Source: Stictocephala bisonia
Lineage: Eukaryota > Arthropoda > Insecta > Hemiptera > Membracidae
Direction: 5' to 3'
NCBI GenBank assembly: GCA_035578905.1
Contig: JAQJVL010000155.1
Location: forward strand, 62,001-126,000
Length of the DNA stretch: 64,000 bases
Position numbers and translations under genes: made by a program. This document shows, piece by piece, positions 34,569 to 46,485 of this stretch. The number at the start of each line of letters is the position of its first letter. The stretch's first letter is position 1. The notes below the pieces were generated by a model. The model was not told the DNA's origin. It searched no databases and saw only the letters and a program-made list of their open reading frames with translations.

Positions 34569-34779
34569 CAGAGAACCAAATTTATGAATACAGACAGCTT
34601 GCCATTAGTTGACAAATAATTTGATGATTAAAGAGTTGAGTAGAAAAGATGGGAATCTCAGTAAAATTAGTTTGCTTCCAACTTTGTCATCGTCGGATGT
34701 ATATCTCCATGTAAATTGTTACAGTTTCAATATAGAAGAAACAAGCAAGGCTTCTGGATAGAAATAATCGTTTAGTCAG

Positions 34780-34871
34780 ACAGTTAACCATCACCAGAAA
34801 GATGCCATCATAAGTGTTCACTCTTCGGTTAACCACCAGTAGGAAGATGTCATCATGAGTGTTCACTCATC
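34780..34871 (+). repeat. 45-bp satellite, left segment
   Basis: Two units of the type GGTTAACCACCAGTAGGAAG plus ATGTCATCATGAGTGTTCAC. The array breaks off at 34,871 in the middle of a unit (after ACTCATC), where the LINE begins, and resumes in register at 36,634. Confidence 0.93.
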
Positions 34872-36633
34872 CAGTTTTCCTTCTGCACCTCAAGCCTATG
34901 GAGTTTTTCAGGGTGTTAGCTCCTCTTTGTTTCTGTCACCAACGTCCAATAATGAAGTTTTAGAAGTTATTAAGTCTCTTAAACCTGGCAACTCGGCTGG
35001 AGCTGACGGAATCTCATCCAACACTTTAAAATCATGAGCTGACCTCCTCGTTCACCCTCTCACCCACTTGGTAAATGCCTCCTTTGAACATTGTGTTTTC
35101 GCTCAACGGCTTAAAAAAGCAACTGTCAGGCCTCTGCTAAAAAAAGGTTCTCCTCAAGATCCCGAAAATTATAGACCTATAGCAATACTTTCTACCTTCT
35201 CTAAAGTCTTAGAGAAGCTATTTCTCTTGCGCTTGGAATCATTTTTAAAATCTAACAATGTAATCTACCCGCAGCAGTTTGGCTTTAAAAAGAATGTTTC
35301 AACATCGGACGCAATATTTAATTTTATTTCCAATATCACATTTTCACTCGACAATCATGAGCACACATGTGCCTTGTTCTTAGATCAAAGCAAGGTTTTT
35401 GATGTTGTTCCTCACAACCTCCTTATTGAGAAACTCCGGAATCTCGGATTAAGGGGGAAGGCTAGTGATTGGATTTCATCTTTCTTACTTGACCGTAAAC
35501 AAACGGTTCCCTATATTGACGACTCAGGCTGTTTCTCAAGGATGTGTTCTAATGAACAAACAACCATGACGGGAGTACCACAAGGTTCCGTTCTTGGGCC
35601 GGTACTCTTCATCCTTTTCATTAATGACATATCATCTTGCATAACCGGTGGAAATTTATGTCTATTCACAGATGATACTTCGTTTAGCGTTTCTAATGTG
35701 GACCAGTATAAACTGGAGGTAGAATTATTTCTACAAGGAAGCTCAATATTGCAATGGCTGAGTGAAAACAAGTTATTTGCAAATCCTGGTAAAACACAAC
35801 TTATTGAGTTCTACCTTAGGTCGTCTAAGAATTCTGACTTTGACTGTTTTGATATCTTCCTCGGCGAATCAGTTCTGAGCCCGAGTTATAGCACCAATTT
35901 TATAGGTATTCAAATAGATGCAAATTTAAATTTTCACCTTCATATCGAAAAAGTTACCAAAAAATTAAGCAGCAGCATTTTCTTACTTCGTAGGCTAGCC
36001 ACTTTTACAGATATGAATTCCTTGCTTTTAGCATATTATGGTTGCTTCTATCCGTTCATGACGTATGCCATTATTATCTGGGGCCACGAGACCACAAGAA
36101 CTGGTTCTGTATTCAAACTACAGAAAAAGGCTATTAGAATCATACTTGGCCTTTCAAAATCTCAGTCATGTGTTGGTAGTTTTAAACAACACAACATATT
36201 ATAACATTCACTAGCTTATATATTCTAGAATGTGCTGCTTTTGTTTATAAAAACAGACACATTTTTCCGGTCCATAACTCCATTTATAAACTCCGTCATC
36301 CTGATATTATCCCCATTCCTAAACATAGAACTACCTTTTTTGAAAAACAAGCATTCTTTTCTTGTATAAAAATATACAATAAACTTCCACAAATATATAA
36401 AGTTTCTAAAGACCTAGTGTCATTTAGGTGAAATATGAAAGAGTTTTTGTTGAGGAGAGAGTGTGGATGATTATTTTTATGATGAGACATGATTTTATTT
36501 ATCTATGTTCTCTTTTGTATCATTGTACTCTATATTGTATTACCCTATAGTTTTTACACTTAGTTTTTAAGGAATTAACCTTTGTTAATGCAATTGAGTT
36601 TGTCAACAGGAATAAAATATTTTGACTTTGACT
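34872..36633 (+). mobile_element. 5'-truncated LINE inserted into a 45-bp satellite
   Basis: A 1.76-kb block interrupts the 45-bp array. It contains the RT ORF (below), a short 3' UTR and an end in tandem TTTGACT units, a 3' end style shared by several LINE clades. No endonuclease or ORF1 part is present, so the copy is 5'-truncated, as happens when target-primed reverse transcription stops early. The array stops after ...CACTCATC and resumes at TTAACCACC, so only about two bases (GG) are missing and no target-site duplication is visible. Motifs are jockey-superfamily-like, but the clade cannot be fixed by eye. Confidence 0.9.
34890..36431 (+). pseudogene. LINE reverse transcriptase, one stop and one frameshift
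   Basis: Copies element RNA into DNA at the nicked target. The frame opens in the interrupted satellite; the first LINE-type block is LKPGNSAGADGIS (about 34,979-35,017). An in-frame TGA at 35,035-35,037 follows, then 378 open codons from 35,068. Counting from there: NYRPI at 34-38; catalytic-block aspartate D106 in FLDQSK (usually LDLSKAFD); PQGS at 171-174; FTDD with D202 and D203 (usually YADD/FADD); thumb block IWGHE near 331. The frame is lost near 36,190-36,204, and another frame continues with SLYILECAAFVYKN and KQAFFSCIKIYNKLP to a TGA at 36,429. All catalytic aspartates survive, so decay is recent, but the copy is dead. Confidence 0.92.
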
Positions 36634-37190
36634 TTAACCACCAGTAGGAAGATGTCATCATGAGTGTTCACTCATCGGTTAACCACCAGTAGGAAGATGT
36701 CATCATGAGTGTTCACTCATCGGTTAACCACCAGTAGGGAGATGTCATCATGAGTGTTCACTCATCAGTTAACCACCAGTAGGAAGATGTCATCATGAGT
36801 TATGAATTATGAGTCACTCATCAGTTAACCATCAGTAGGAAGATGTCATCATGAGTGTTCACTCATCGGTTAACCACCAATAGGAAGATGTCATCATGAG
36901 TGTTCACTCATCAGTTAATCACCAGTAGGAACATGTCGTCATGAGTGTTCAGTCATCGGTTAACCATAGTAGGAAGATGTCATCATGAATGTTCACTCAT
37001 CGGTTAACCATCACTAGGAAGATGTCATCATGAGTGTTCACTCATCAGTTAACCATAGTAGGAAGATGTCATCATGAATGTTCACTCATCGGTTAACCAC
37101 CAGTAGGAACATGTCATCATGAGTGTTCAGTCATCAGTTAACCACCAGTAGGAAGATGTCATCGTGAGTGTTCACTCATTAGCTAACCAT
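36634..37190 (+). repeat. 45-bp satellite, right segment, about 12 copies
   Basis: Continuation of the array at 34,780-34,871, in register. Unit GGTTAACCACCAGTAGGAAG, ATGTCATCATGAGTGTTCAC, TCATC. One unit near 36,795-36,815 has a 13-bp direct duplication (GAGTTATGAATTATGAGT); others vary at CAGT/CAAT/CACT. Contains no coding frame. Confidence 0.95.
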
Positions 37191-38944
37191 CGTCATCACA
37201 TAATTCGGTCGTCACATTCGGTAGGTATCGTGCAAATGTGGACTTATCTTTTTTAAAAGGCAAATTACAAAGCGAAGGTGATTTAATCATTTAGCAGTAT
37301 TTTCCACTTATATTTTAATTTTAATGAACAGTTTAAAGATGCCCTATTCTGATAAAACTTTCATAAGGTATCACTCACCAAAATCCAAATCTTTAGTATT
37401 GAAATTTAATAATTACGGTTTACTTTTGAATACATCTAAATTTTGAGCTTTCTGTCTCTCCAAAATAAAAACATTTATTTATCAAACCAGATTAGGATTT
37501 AAATTATACAATGTATCTGTATATATTATATTAGGATTTAAATCTGTATCTGTATATTAGGATTTAAATTATACAATGTTTCTGTATAAATTTAATACGT
37601 CAGTTATATTCCTAAACTACCTATAAAGTAAAATTATTCACATATTCCTATTTTTAATTCAAAGTAAATACATATAAACATACTTGCTCTATTCATTTTC
37701 AAATATTATTGCTGTGATCAGTTATAGATCAGTAAAGTAGGTTGATTTAAAGTTGGTTCCAATCAACAGCTCCAATTGGTGCTAAATTCACAACGTTTTT
37801 ACCAAAGTAATGTTCGGACAGTTTACCCAATGGCCTTCCGTTGTCATAAATTGATATGGTCCATCAATTGAGGCTGTTTATAACCTTATTACGTTGCATT
37901 TACAAACAGTTGTTTTTAATTCTGCGCCATGTATAAACCATAAAATAAGAGAAATCATAAATCCCCTACCTCCCTCCCTGCATTGATTCGACAATAAATT
38001 CGCATTGCACATTTGCCAAACCACAGCAATATATTCCAATTTATTCACTATTTTTGCATTATAATGAAGTGGTTGCATTTATAATGTAATTTTCCAAATT
38101 GTGGACACAATTAATTCAGAAAATGTTTTTCCTTAAAATGCATAATCATTGTGGTTTTAATTTACACAGTCAACCATAATGGAGTATTATTACTGTTATT
38201 AATGATACCAACATAAGCGAGCATGTTAACTATGCTCACTAACGTTGGCAACTAACGTTAAAGTAAGTTTTGCCAACTTACGTTCAAAATGTATTCCTTC
38301 AATGCAGGAATTTAAAATTTTGAAAAGCCCATTCGTAAAGTTGACCTCATTAGTACGAGTCGTTTTTTTCATCAGAATTTTTCTTTAACATATAATTACT
38401 AAATTATTTTTGAGTACTAATCTTTTATTTTTCATAAACTGTGAAAGAAGAATATCTATTTCTTTAACAGCTCATTTTAACAATGTATTGTTATTGATTT
38501 TGTAATAAAGCTCCTTTATGTAATACGGTTATTTTTTTAGTTTAAATCAATTATGCAAGTATAAACGTAAAAGTATTATAAATTTTACATATTCTTAGAT
38601 ACCAATCGTCAATATATAAGTGATTATAGATGCCAAATGAGAGTGATGTTTGTAGATGACTGAATGTTGTGATTGTTACAAACTATGGCTGACTATTCCT
38701 TAGAAAGTATCACAATTAATTAGTAGCCCAACTATAAATTAATAGCCAATAGTTATTATCTGATACCTTTCAAAATTTGATACGATTGTAATTGGTTTGA
38801 ACTGAGAACCTTTACGATATAGGTGATCAACTATTAGACCATGAGATCACTCGTCGAGTGATCCAATATACTTGTGATGAACCGATCTTATGTTGTAAGG
38901 TGATAAAGTTTTTATTTGTATATATGTAATACAGATTGCTCTTT
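37191..38944. other. AT-rich DNA without recognisable genes
   Basis: Three direct copies of TATTAGGATTTAAAT at 37,488-37,570 form a small local duplication. A minus-strand frame near 37,878-38,078 contains KLEYIAVVWQ, which faintly recalls the LINE 'LEYASVVW' block, but nothing else around it fits. Otherwise featureless. Confidence 0.45.
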
Positions 38945-39405
38945 AATCGCAACTCTAAACACAAATCACTTCGTAATCTAATTATCAGGCACATCATAAT
39001 CAGTTCATCTGATTGTGACTGAAATCGTGGCTCTAAACACAAATATGTTTGTAATCTCTAACCTTTTGTCAAATCAACCATAATCAGTTCATCTGATTGT
39101 GACTGAAATCGTGGCTCTAAACACAAATATGTTCGTAATCTCTAACCTTTTGACAAATCAACCATAATCAGTTGACCTGATTGTGACTGAAATCGTGGCT
39201 CTAAACACAAATATGTTCGTAATCTCTAACCTTTTGTCAAATCAACCATAATCAGTTGACATGATTGTGAATGAAATCGTAGCTCTAAACACAAATATGT
39301 TCGTAATCTCTAACCTTTCGTTAAATCAACCATGATTGTGACTGAAATCGTGGCTCTAAACACAAATCTCCTCTTAGTCTCTAACCTATTGTCTAGTGAA
39401 CCACT
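38945..39405 (+). repeat. 84-bp satellite, about 5 copies
   Basis: CAGTTCATCTGATTGTGACT recurs at 39,001, 39,085 and 39,169, fixing the 84-bp period. Each unit also holds GTGGCTCTAAACACAAATAT, GTTCGTAATCTCTAACC and AAATCAACCATAAT. The first and last units are diverged or shortened. Confidence 0.93.
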
Positions 39406-39829
39406 CTCGCCAGCCAGTCACTCCAGTTAACTCCCCCTCATCACCAACTGACCACTCATCGTCCAACTCATGCTGGATAACCGAATTATAATTGAGTTAC
39501 TGACCTAATACAATAGGTTCCCGCTTGAGAGTTGTTTCATGACTAGTATTAAACCTACATGACATTTTAATTACGTTGGTAATGTTGTTACTTTCTTTTT
39601 AGAAGACTTTTTTTAAATCATGATAGTAGTAGACTTTGTTAATTGTCAAATTTTTAGAAACCCCATTAGTGAAATCAAAATTCGTATATTTTTAGAGTGA
39701 GGTGTGGACCAGCTATGTCACTCGTGTAAGTATGTTGTACATATAAAATTAATGTAGTTTTATGGTGTATTATGTGATTGAGCGGAATTTCCTTATATGA
39801 CTAACAAATCATAACGTACTACAGTCTTA

Positions 39830-40270
39830 TAACATTACGTTACATATAGTTGCCTCACAGCTGACTCCGTGTGACGTACAACTGTCATATTATGGCTAAC
39901 AACACATAAGTTATGATTCAATTTTATATCTAACACCATGTGACATTGGCAAATATATATATATATATATATGTTTATGTCACTGTACTCATAATGGAAA
40001 ACACTAGTGACGAAAGATTGTCTTATTATATGCAACATGTGACACACAGCTGTGATATAGTATAATGGCAAACATTAAGTGATACACAGTTTACTGTATT
40101 ATCGCTAACACCATGTCACATACAGTTGGAATATAATGAAAAATATCTGTGTATGTCACTGTACATATAAAGGGAACTATGTGATGTAAGATTGTTATCC
40201 TATATCCAACATGTGACACATAGCTGCCACGATATTATGGCTAAAACTACGTGGCCTACTATTGTCACAT
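39830..40270 (+). repeat. Degenerate ~177-bp repeat, 2 to 2.5 copies
   Basis: GTTTATGTCACTGTACTCAT...AACATGTGACACACAGCTG at 39,973-40,057 reappears as GTGTATGTCACTGTACATAT...AACATGTGACACATAGCTG at 40,150-40,225. A partial earlier copy (GCCTCACAGCTGACTCCGTG, ATATTATGGCTAACAA) starts near 39,845. A (TA)n run lies at 39,953-39,972. Confidence 0.75.
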
Positions 40271-40484
40271 GAGTAACAACATAAGACGTAATTTTATCAT
40301 GGTTTTGAGCTAAGTGACGAAGAATAAATAATCCGACACACCTTAATGAATCACCACTAATAACTGCAAATATTACATTATCTTTTAACGTATTGTCATA
40401 ATCGTATCTCTTTTGCGTTAAGGTAATGATCAGTTTTTATTCCTATTTCTCGTAAGGAAAGCCACGGAATAATACTGCTTGTAC

Positions 40485-40690
40485 TACCACTGTACGTGTA
40501 TGGGTGAGTGGGTGGGGTCACTATCACTGTACGTGTATGAGTGAGTGGGTGGGTTACTATCACTGTAAGTGTATGGGTGAGTGGGTGGGTCACTATCACT
40601 GTACGTGTATGGGTGGATGAGTGGGTCACTTCCACTGTACGTGTATGGGTGGGTGGGTAGGTCACTACCACTGTACGTAGGTGGGTGGGT
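40485..40690 (+). repeat. 36-bp G-rich minisatellite, small array
   Basis: About six units of the 36-bp family (CACTGTACGTGTATGGGTGA, GTGGGTGGGTCACTATCA). G-rich on the plus strand. Its minus-strand frame is open only because the period is a multiple of 3. Confidence 0.92.
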
Positions 40691-42527
40691 GGGTAAAATT
40701 GAATTCTAGAGTTTACATTATGAAATACTATTAGAAACAATAAAGTTTTACTTGTTCATCTTGCTTTTTACTACTGTAACCCCTCTAAACAAGTTGCATA
40801 ATAGTTGCTTTAAGTTCGTTCAACTTTGGAATGTACATACTATATTAAAGAAATAAATATCACGAGCAATTAGCCTATCATTGCACTATACTAGACCGTA
40901 GCCAACTCGGGTACAAATAGAGATAATTGTAATGGTAATGTATTCCACCTACCATGCTTATACAACTAATATTGTACTCTGTGGTGCATATATTTAAATA
41001 GACTAGTAACACAGACCGTTAAATCGTGCATAATAATCTTTTTAATGGTAAATTTATTTTTAACCTACCAGAAACAAGTTATACTAAGTTAAATTCCACA
41101 TAAATGCGGTCCTTTACAATTGTTCACTCTCTAAACACTGTATCAACTTAAATAATTCAACAGGTTTTCATCTATTTGGAGGCCATAACCTTTAATATAT
41201 ATTTTATACTTGACTGACAAATTGGTACGTGCTGTTTATTCTTTTACACTCCTAACTTTAAGGAATTTTTACTTAAGCCTAATTTAAGCACCATCTCTAG
41301 CATAACTTCATCGAAAAATTGTATGCATATATTTAAAATATATTTTGAATACTTTCTAAGTTATCACAATAACATTTCTTGCACAAAATGTAATTTTTAT
41401 ATATATATATATATATATATACATAAATATTTGAGAATTACAGTTGTCCAACATTACTAACACTACCAAGTACAGACTTAGGGGATAGACTCTTACAAAA
41501 AAAACTAAATTGTTCAATATAGTCAGAATTTTTCCATATTTTCCTTTGTCTTAAAACTGAATGTTAACAAACAAATCAAAACACAATATACCCCATCGAA
41601 ATACTGTAACATTATTAGACAATAATTCTCCTTCTGTAAGTCGTACACAATGAAAAAACTGTTTATATCTCATCCATGGTCTTGTTTAGTTTGTTGGTTA
41701 AAAATATATTTAATGAAAGAACTACTCTTATATGAGAATTCATTATCGTTTAATAGTAAACAAGTTTTTGGCTAAAATCAAGGGTTAAATTACTTTGTCA
41801 TAATGTTTCATATCACTCCCAGTACAACAACAGAACACTTTATGTATGTGTATCACCTCTAAACACTCTTGTAGTAACAAAATTACGAAAAAAATAAGTG
41901 CTAGAGGAGATTCATAAGTTGTTTCTGTGGATATATATGTATAATTTCATAATAATGTCAAGAAACATGGCATGGCCTCAAGTTAGTGGGGAGTTCGTTC
42001 ACAAATTGGTACCACTTAAGTATGTTGTCCACGCTTGTTATTTTGGGCGATATTCGGAATGTGGAGGGTTGGCAGATTTACAGAGCATCATTTGGCACTG
42101 GTGGAGCAATGCGGTTTTCAATTCGGAAATAACTGTGAACGCAAAGTTCCTCCTAGTCGGCAGTTATTTGGCTCCCTGACCAATTGGTGACTCAGCTGCG
42201 ACCCTTAGCTGAGACCGAAAGTGGTTTCACTCACATTATTGGATTTATTTATGGTTGCTTCTAGAAGCCAAACGATTACCTTTGATCAACTTTTATTATT
42301 TGTAGGCTAATACATTTCATATTCATATATGTTCATTATCGATCACTTACACTTTATGTATCATAAAATGTTTTAAATGTCATAGCTATTGTATGTATAC
42401 ATAATGTAACCTTTATTTGTACATTTTTTTAGAATGCCGTAAACTTTGTATATCTACAAGATTTTTCAACCAGAGGATCCGAAACTAGCCTTATTTCCAT
42501 GCATGTCTTATGTGTTTACCTTATGGT
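40691..42527. other. AT-rich DNA with one unassigned open frame
   Basis: (TA)n at 41,398-41,420. A 93-codon plus-strand frame at 41,898-42,179 lies in a GC-richer patch (41,965-42,230). It has no motif that I know and no neighbouring exon or promoter signal, so I leave it as an unexplained ORF rather than a gene. Confidence 0.4.
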
Positions 42528-42572
42528 TTTTTTTTGTTTTTTGTTTTTTGTTTTTTTTTTTTTTTTTTTTGT
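42528..42572. repeat. Poly(T)-rich tract
   Basis: TTTTTTTTGTTTTTTGTTTT-type tract with a 20-T run, directly before the SINE head. Could be the reversed tail of another retroposon that the SINE landed in, or a microsatellite. Confidence 0.8.
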
Positions 42573-42594
42573 GTGTTTTTCCGTTTATGCAGCG

Positions 42595-42790
42595 GAGCGG
42601 CCGTAGCTAAGGGGTAAGGCGGTGGCCTGCCACGAAGCTGGCCCAGGTTCGAATCCCAGTTGTTACACCTGTGGCCACCCCTGCAGTTCTGAAGTAACGT
42701 CAATCCTCGGTGGCCCAACGAGTCTACAAAACATAAATGGGCTCGTCCAAGCAGAAGAGGACCTGTGTCTTAATTAGGCATCTCTTCCTA
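42595..42790 (+). mobile_element. tRNA-derived SINE, family 3
   Basis: Best-preserved SINE head in the window: A-box TAGCTAAGGGG at 42,604-42,614 and canonical B-box GGTTCGAATCC at 42,646-42,656, at a spacing normal for a tRNA gene. The surrounding GGCCGTAGCTAAGGGGTAAG resembles a tRNA 5' half. The body (CTGCAGTTCTGAAGTAACG, AAATGGGCTCGTCCAAGCAG) is not tRNA-like. A clear 3' tail was not seen. Pol III promoter activity is possible but unproven. Confidence 0.8.
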
Positions 42791-43739
42791 CTAAAAGGTT
42801 TTCCAAGAGGACAGTATTTCATGAAACTTTGTACCAAAATCATATTCCTACGCAAAACGTTTTAAGGTTATTCATCCCTTGAGAATGCATCTTAAGGCTA
42901 CGCCCTCAAATGTTACTTGGTTACCTGTCACTATTAAGATAAGCATTGTAGAGTTTTGAATATTTAAATATTTAGTTAATAAATATTATTGAGTTATTGT
43001 AGAGATTTACTTAGTTAGTTGATAAGACGTATATTTGTAACAGTTTGTTTTAACAAGTAAAGGTGTCAGTAAGGGCATTGTAGGGACGAAAATACGACGT
43101 GACGTCGGGTTAGACTTGTACTTGTGCACAGAGGTAGAATGGTGCTACTCGCGCACAACCTTCTACCTGTAATCCGGAAGATGTTTGAAGCACATGTGAA
43201 CTGCCATAGATATATTAATCCAAGTTGCGTGCACACAATAGTTCCGATTTCAAAACTCTACTAAAAAATAAACATAACGAATGAAAACAAACTATGTATT
43301 CTTATATTTTTGTTGTGTCCTCGTTTAAAACAACAATTTTAAAATCTCTTCATTGCTAATGGAAAGAAGTTAATTAAAAAAAAGTTCTTTATTGTAAATG
43401 TAAGTGAACTTGAAAATTGTAGATTGTAATAAATAAAATTTATAAAGGCATGCCATAAAACTGTACATATAGAGGTACAATAATTGTATTGTATTGTATA
43501 TTGATAGGTTATAAGAAAACAATTTCAAGGTATATGCACTCGATAAAAACATATAAGAGTCCAAAATGATTAGTATTAAATCCTATAAAAATATTATGAA
43601 TTACTTTATTTATTATTCTCAAAATGTAATCATAAAACATGATGCAGTATAGTGATGTTTCAAACAATAAGCTTGGTAAATCTTGAAATTATATGAAAAA
43701 AAATAAAAATCTATACGACAGGTTCATTATGTGGATATA
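42791..43739. other. AT-rich DNA, source of mixed sequence at 44.5-44.9 kb
   Basis: No gene. Several words here (GAATTACTTTATTTATTATTC, GTAGATTGTA, TATAGGTTATAAGAA-like) recur in altered form at 44,500-44,880, inside the 48-bp array gap. Confidence 0.5.
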
Positions 43740-44400
43740 ATAGTCTAAAAAAAATGTTAGTGCAGAGTAGCCTATACTGAGACATGGATATTTTTAGTCT
43801 GAAAGACCGTCACTGCAGGATATACTTAGACGTGGATATTAACAGTCTAAAAGACCCGTTAGTACAGTTTATACTGACATGTAGATAGTACAGTCAACCG
43901 TGCGTGTATTCTTAAACATAGTTGAATTTAATTTTGTAATAACGTTATATTCAATTTGAATAAATGATTTTTTATTTGGTTTGATTTAATATTGTCTAAA
44001 ATACCCGTTAGGTCACAGTATACTGAGACGTGCGTATTACAGTATAAAAAGCCCGTTAGTGCAGGGTATACTGAGACGTGTGTATTACAGTCTAAAAGTC
44101 CCGTTAGTGTAGGATATACTGAGACGTGTGTATTACAGTATAATAGACCGGTTAGTGCAGGATATACTGAGACGTGTGTATTGCTGTATAAAAAGCCCGT
44201 TAGTGCAGGGTATACTGAGACGTGTGTATTACAGTCTAAAAGACCGGTTAGTGCAGGATATACTGAGACGTGTGTATTACAGTATAAAAAGCCCGTTAGT
44301 GCAGGGTATACTGAGACGTGTGTATTACAGTCTAAAAGACCGGTTAGTGCAGGATATACTGAGACGTGTGTATTGCTGTTTAAAATAAGCCGTTAGTAGG
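43740..44400 (+). repeat. 48-bp satellite, block 1
   Basis: Unit CGTTAGTGCAGGGTATACTG, AGACGTGTGTATTACAGTCT, AAAAGACC. Diverged copies at 43,740-43,885, a 100-bp spacer, then about 8-9 regular copies from 43,994. As 48 is a multiple of 3, long frames with a repeated 16-residue period appear (for example SAGYTETCVLQ); I treat these as array artefacts, not a protein, because they carry no upstream gene structure and alternative frames are equally open. Confidence 0.95.
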
Positions 44401-44879
44401 CAGGGTAATACCTGAGACGGTTAGCTTGTATTGTACAGATAGATTAAAACCCCGTAATGCGAGTGTTACACTGAGAACGATGATATATTAATCCAATGCG
44501 GACCATAGTTCGTTCAAAATTACTAAATAAACTAACGTAATGAAAAAAAAGTATCTGTTAGTGGGCTGTAAAACAAAATTGTAAAATATTACAGTCTAAA
44601 AGAAGTTTAAGTTGCATTGTAATAAGCTGAACTTGTTGTAGATTGTATATATAAAAAAGCACCGTTAGTGAGGTAATATTGAGTATTGGTAATTATAGGT
44701 TAAAAGAACATTTCAGTCATATCACTGTAAAACATTGTATGAGCTGATTATAAAATCCCTTATAAAGTATTATGATACTTTATTTATTATTCTAAAATGA
44801 CATCTAGTGCAGGATAGTATGTAAACATGTTGGTATTGACATAATAAAAAACAAAACGTTACGCAGGTTACTGATGTGT
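44401..44879. repeat. Scrambled gap in the 48-bp array, possible consensus error
   Basis: The first 90 bp follow the 48-bp unit but with many single-base insertions (GTTAGTAGGCAGGGTAATAC, CTGAGACGGTTAGCTTGTAT). The rest blends 48-bp words (ACAGTCTAAAAGA, GTTAGTG) with words from 43.2-43.7 kb. Such a mixture is not typical of either mutation or gene conversion and is more like a poorly corrected long-read consensus. Confidence 0.6.
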
Positions 44880-46485
44880 AGATGTGTGTATTACAGTATA
44901 GAATGCCCGATAGTGCAGGGTATACTGAGACGTGTGTATTACAGTCTAAAAGACCGGTTAGTGCAGGGTATACTGAGACGTGTGTATTGCTGCATAAAAA
45001 ACCCGTTAGTGCAGGGTATACTGAGACGTGTGTATTACAGTATAAAAAGCCCGTTAGTGCAGGGTATACTGAGACGTGTGTATTACAGTATAAAAGACAC
45101 GTTAGTGCAGGGTGTACTGAGACGTGTGTATTACAGTATAAAAAGCCCGTTAGTGCAGGGTATACTGAGACGTGTGTATTACAGTCTAAAAGACCTTTAG
45201 TGCAGGGTATACTGAGACGTGTGTATTACAGTCTAAAAGACCTTTAGTGCAGGATATACTGAGACATGTGTATAACAGTATAAAAAGCCCGTTAGTGCAG
45301 GGTATACTGAGACGTGTGTATTACAGTATAAAAGACACGTTAGTGCAGGGTGTACTGAGACATGTGTATTACAGTATAAAAGACACGTTAGTGAGGGTGT
45401 ACTGAGACGTGTGTATTACAGTATAAAAAGCCCGTTAGTGCAGGGTATACTGAGACGTGTGTATTACAGTCTAAAAGACCTTTAGTGCAGGATATACTGA
45501 GACAGGTGTATAACAGTATAAAAAGCCCGTTAGTGCAGGGTATACTGAGACGTGTGTATTACAGTATAAAAAGCCCGTTAGTGCAGGGTATACTGAGACG
45601 TGTGTATTACAGTCTAAAAGACACGTTAGAGCAGGGTGTACTGAGACGTGTTTATTACAGTCTAAAAGACACGTTAGTGCAGGGTTTACTGAGACTTGTG
45701 TATTACAGTCTAAAAGACACGTTAGTGCAGGCTGTACTGAGACGTGTGTATTACAGTCTAAAAGACACGTTAGTGCAGGATATACTGAGACGTGTGTATT
45801 ACAGTATAAAAAACCCGTTAGTGCAGGGTATACTAAGTCGTGTATATTACAGTCTAAAAGACCAGTTAGTTAATGTAGGGTATACTGAGACGTGTGTATT
45901 ACAGTCTAAAAGATACGTTAGTGCAGGATATATTGAGACGTGTGTATTGCAGTCTAAAAGACCTGTTAGTGCAGGGTATACTGAGACGTGTGTATTACAG
46001 TCTAAAAGACCCGTTAGTGTAGGATATACTGAGACGTGTGTATTACAGTCTAAAAGACAAGTTAGGGTAGGATATATTGAGACGTGTCTATTGCAGTCTA
46101 AAAGACCCGTTAGTGCATGGTATACTGAGACTTGTGTATTACAGTATAAAAACCTGTTAGTGCAGGGTATACTGAGAGGTGTGTATTACAGTCTAAAAGA
46201 CCTGTTAGTGCAGGGTATACTGAAACGTGTGTATTACAGTATAAAAAGCCCGTTAGTGCAGGATATACTGAGACGTGTGTATTACAGTCTAAAAGACCCG
46301 TTAGTGCATGGTATACTGAGACGTGTGTATTACAGTCTAAAAGACCTGTTAGTGCAGGGTATACTGACACGTGTGTATTGTAGTCTAAAAGACCCGTTAG
46401 TGCAAGGTATACTGAGACGTGTGTATTACAGTCTAAAAGACCCGTTAGTGCAAGGTATACTGAACCGTACAGCGTACACCTTTTA
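44880..46485 (+). repeat. 48-bp satellite, block 2, about 33 copies
   Basis: Same unit as block 1, with exact 48-bp spacing (for example CGTTAGT at 45,004 and 45,052). Single- and few-base indels in some copies shift frames. The longest frame, 335 codons at 45,485-46,492, crosses between two reading phases of the unit, which a selected protein would not do. Ends at GTATACTGAACCGTACAGCG. Confidence 0.96.

Noticed and set aside
37878..38078. LINE fragment suggested by KLEYIAVVWQ
   Set aside because: Only one short resemblance; neighbouring residues do not continue the family pattern.
42595..42670. Functional tRNA gene from perfect A- and B-boxes
   Set aside because: No complete cloverleaf: acceptor stem partner and normal 3' end are missing, and the sequence continues as a SINE-like body.
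43740..46485. Array of regular direct repeats considered as CRISPR
   Set aside because: No variable spacers: the 48-bp unit is repeated as a whole. No cas genes, and the sequence looks eukaryotic.
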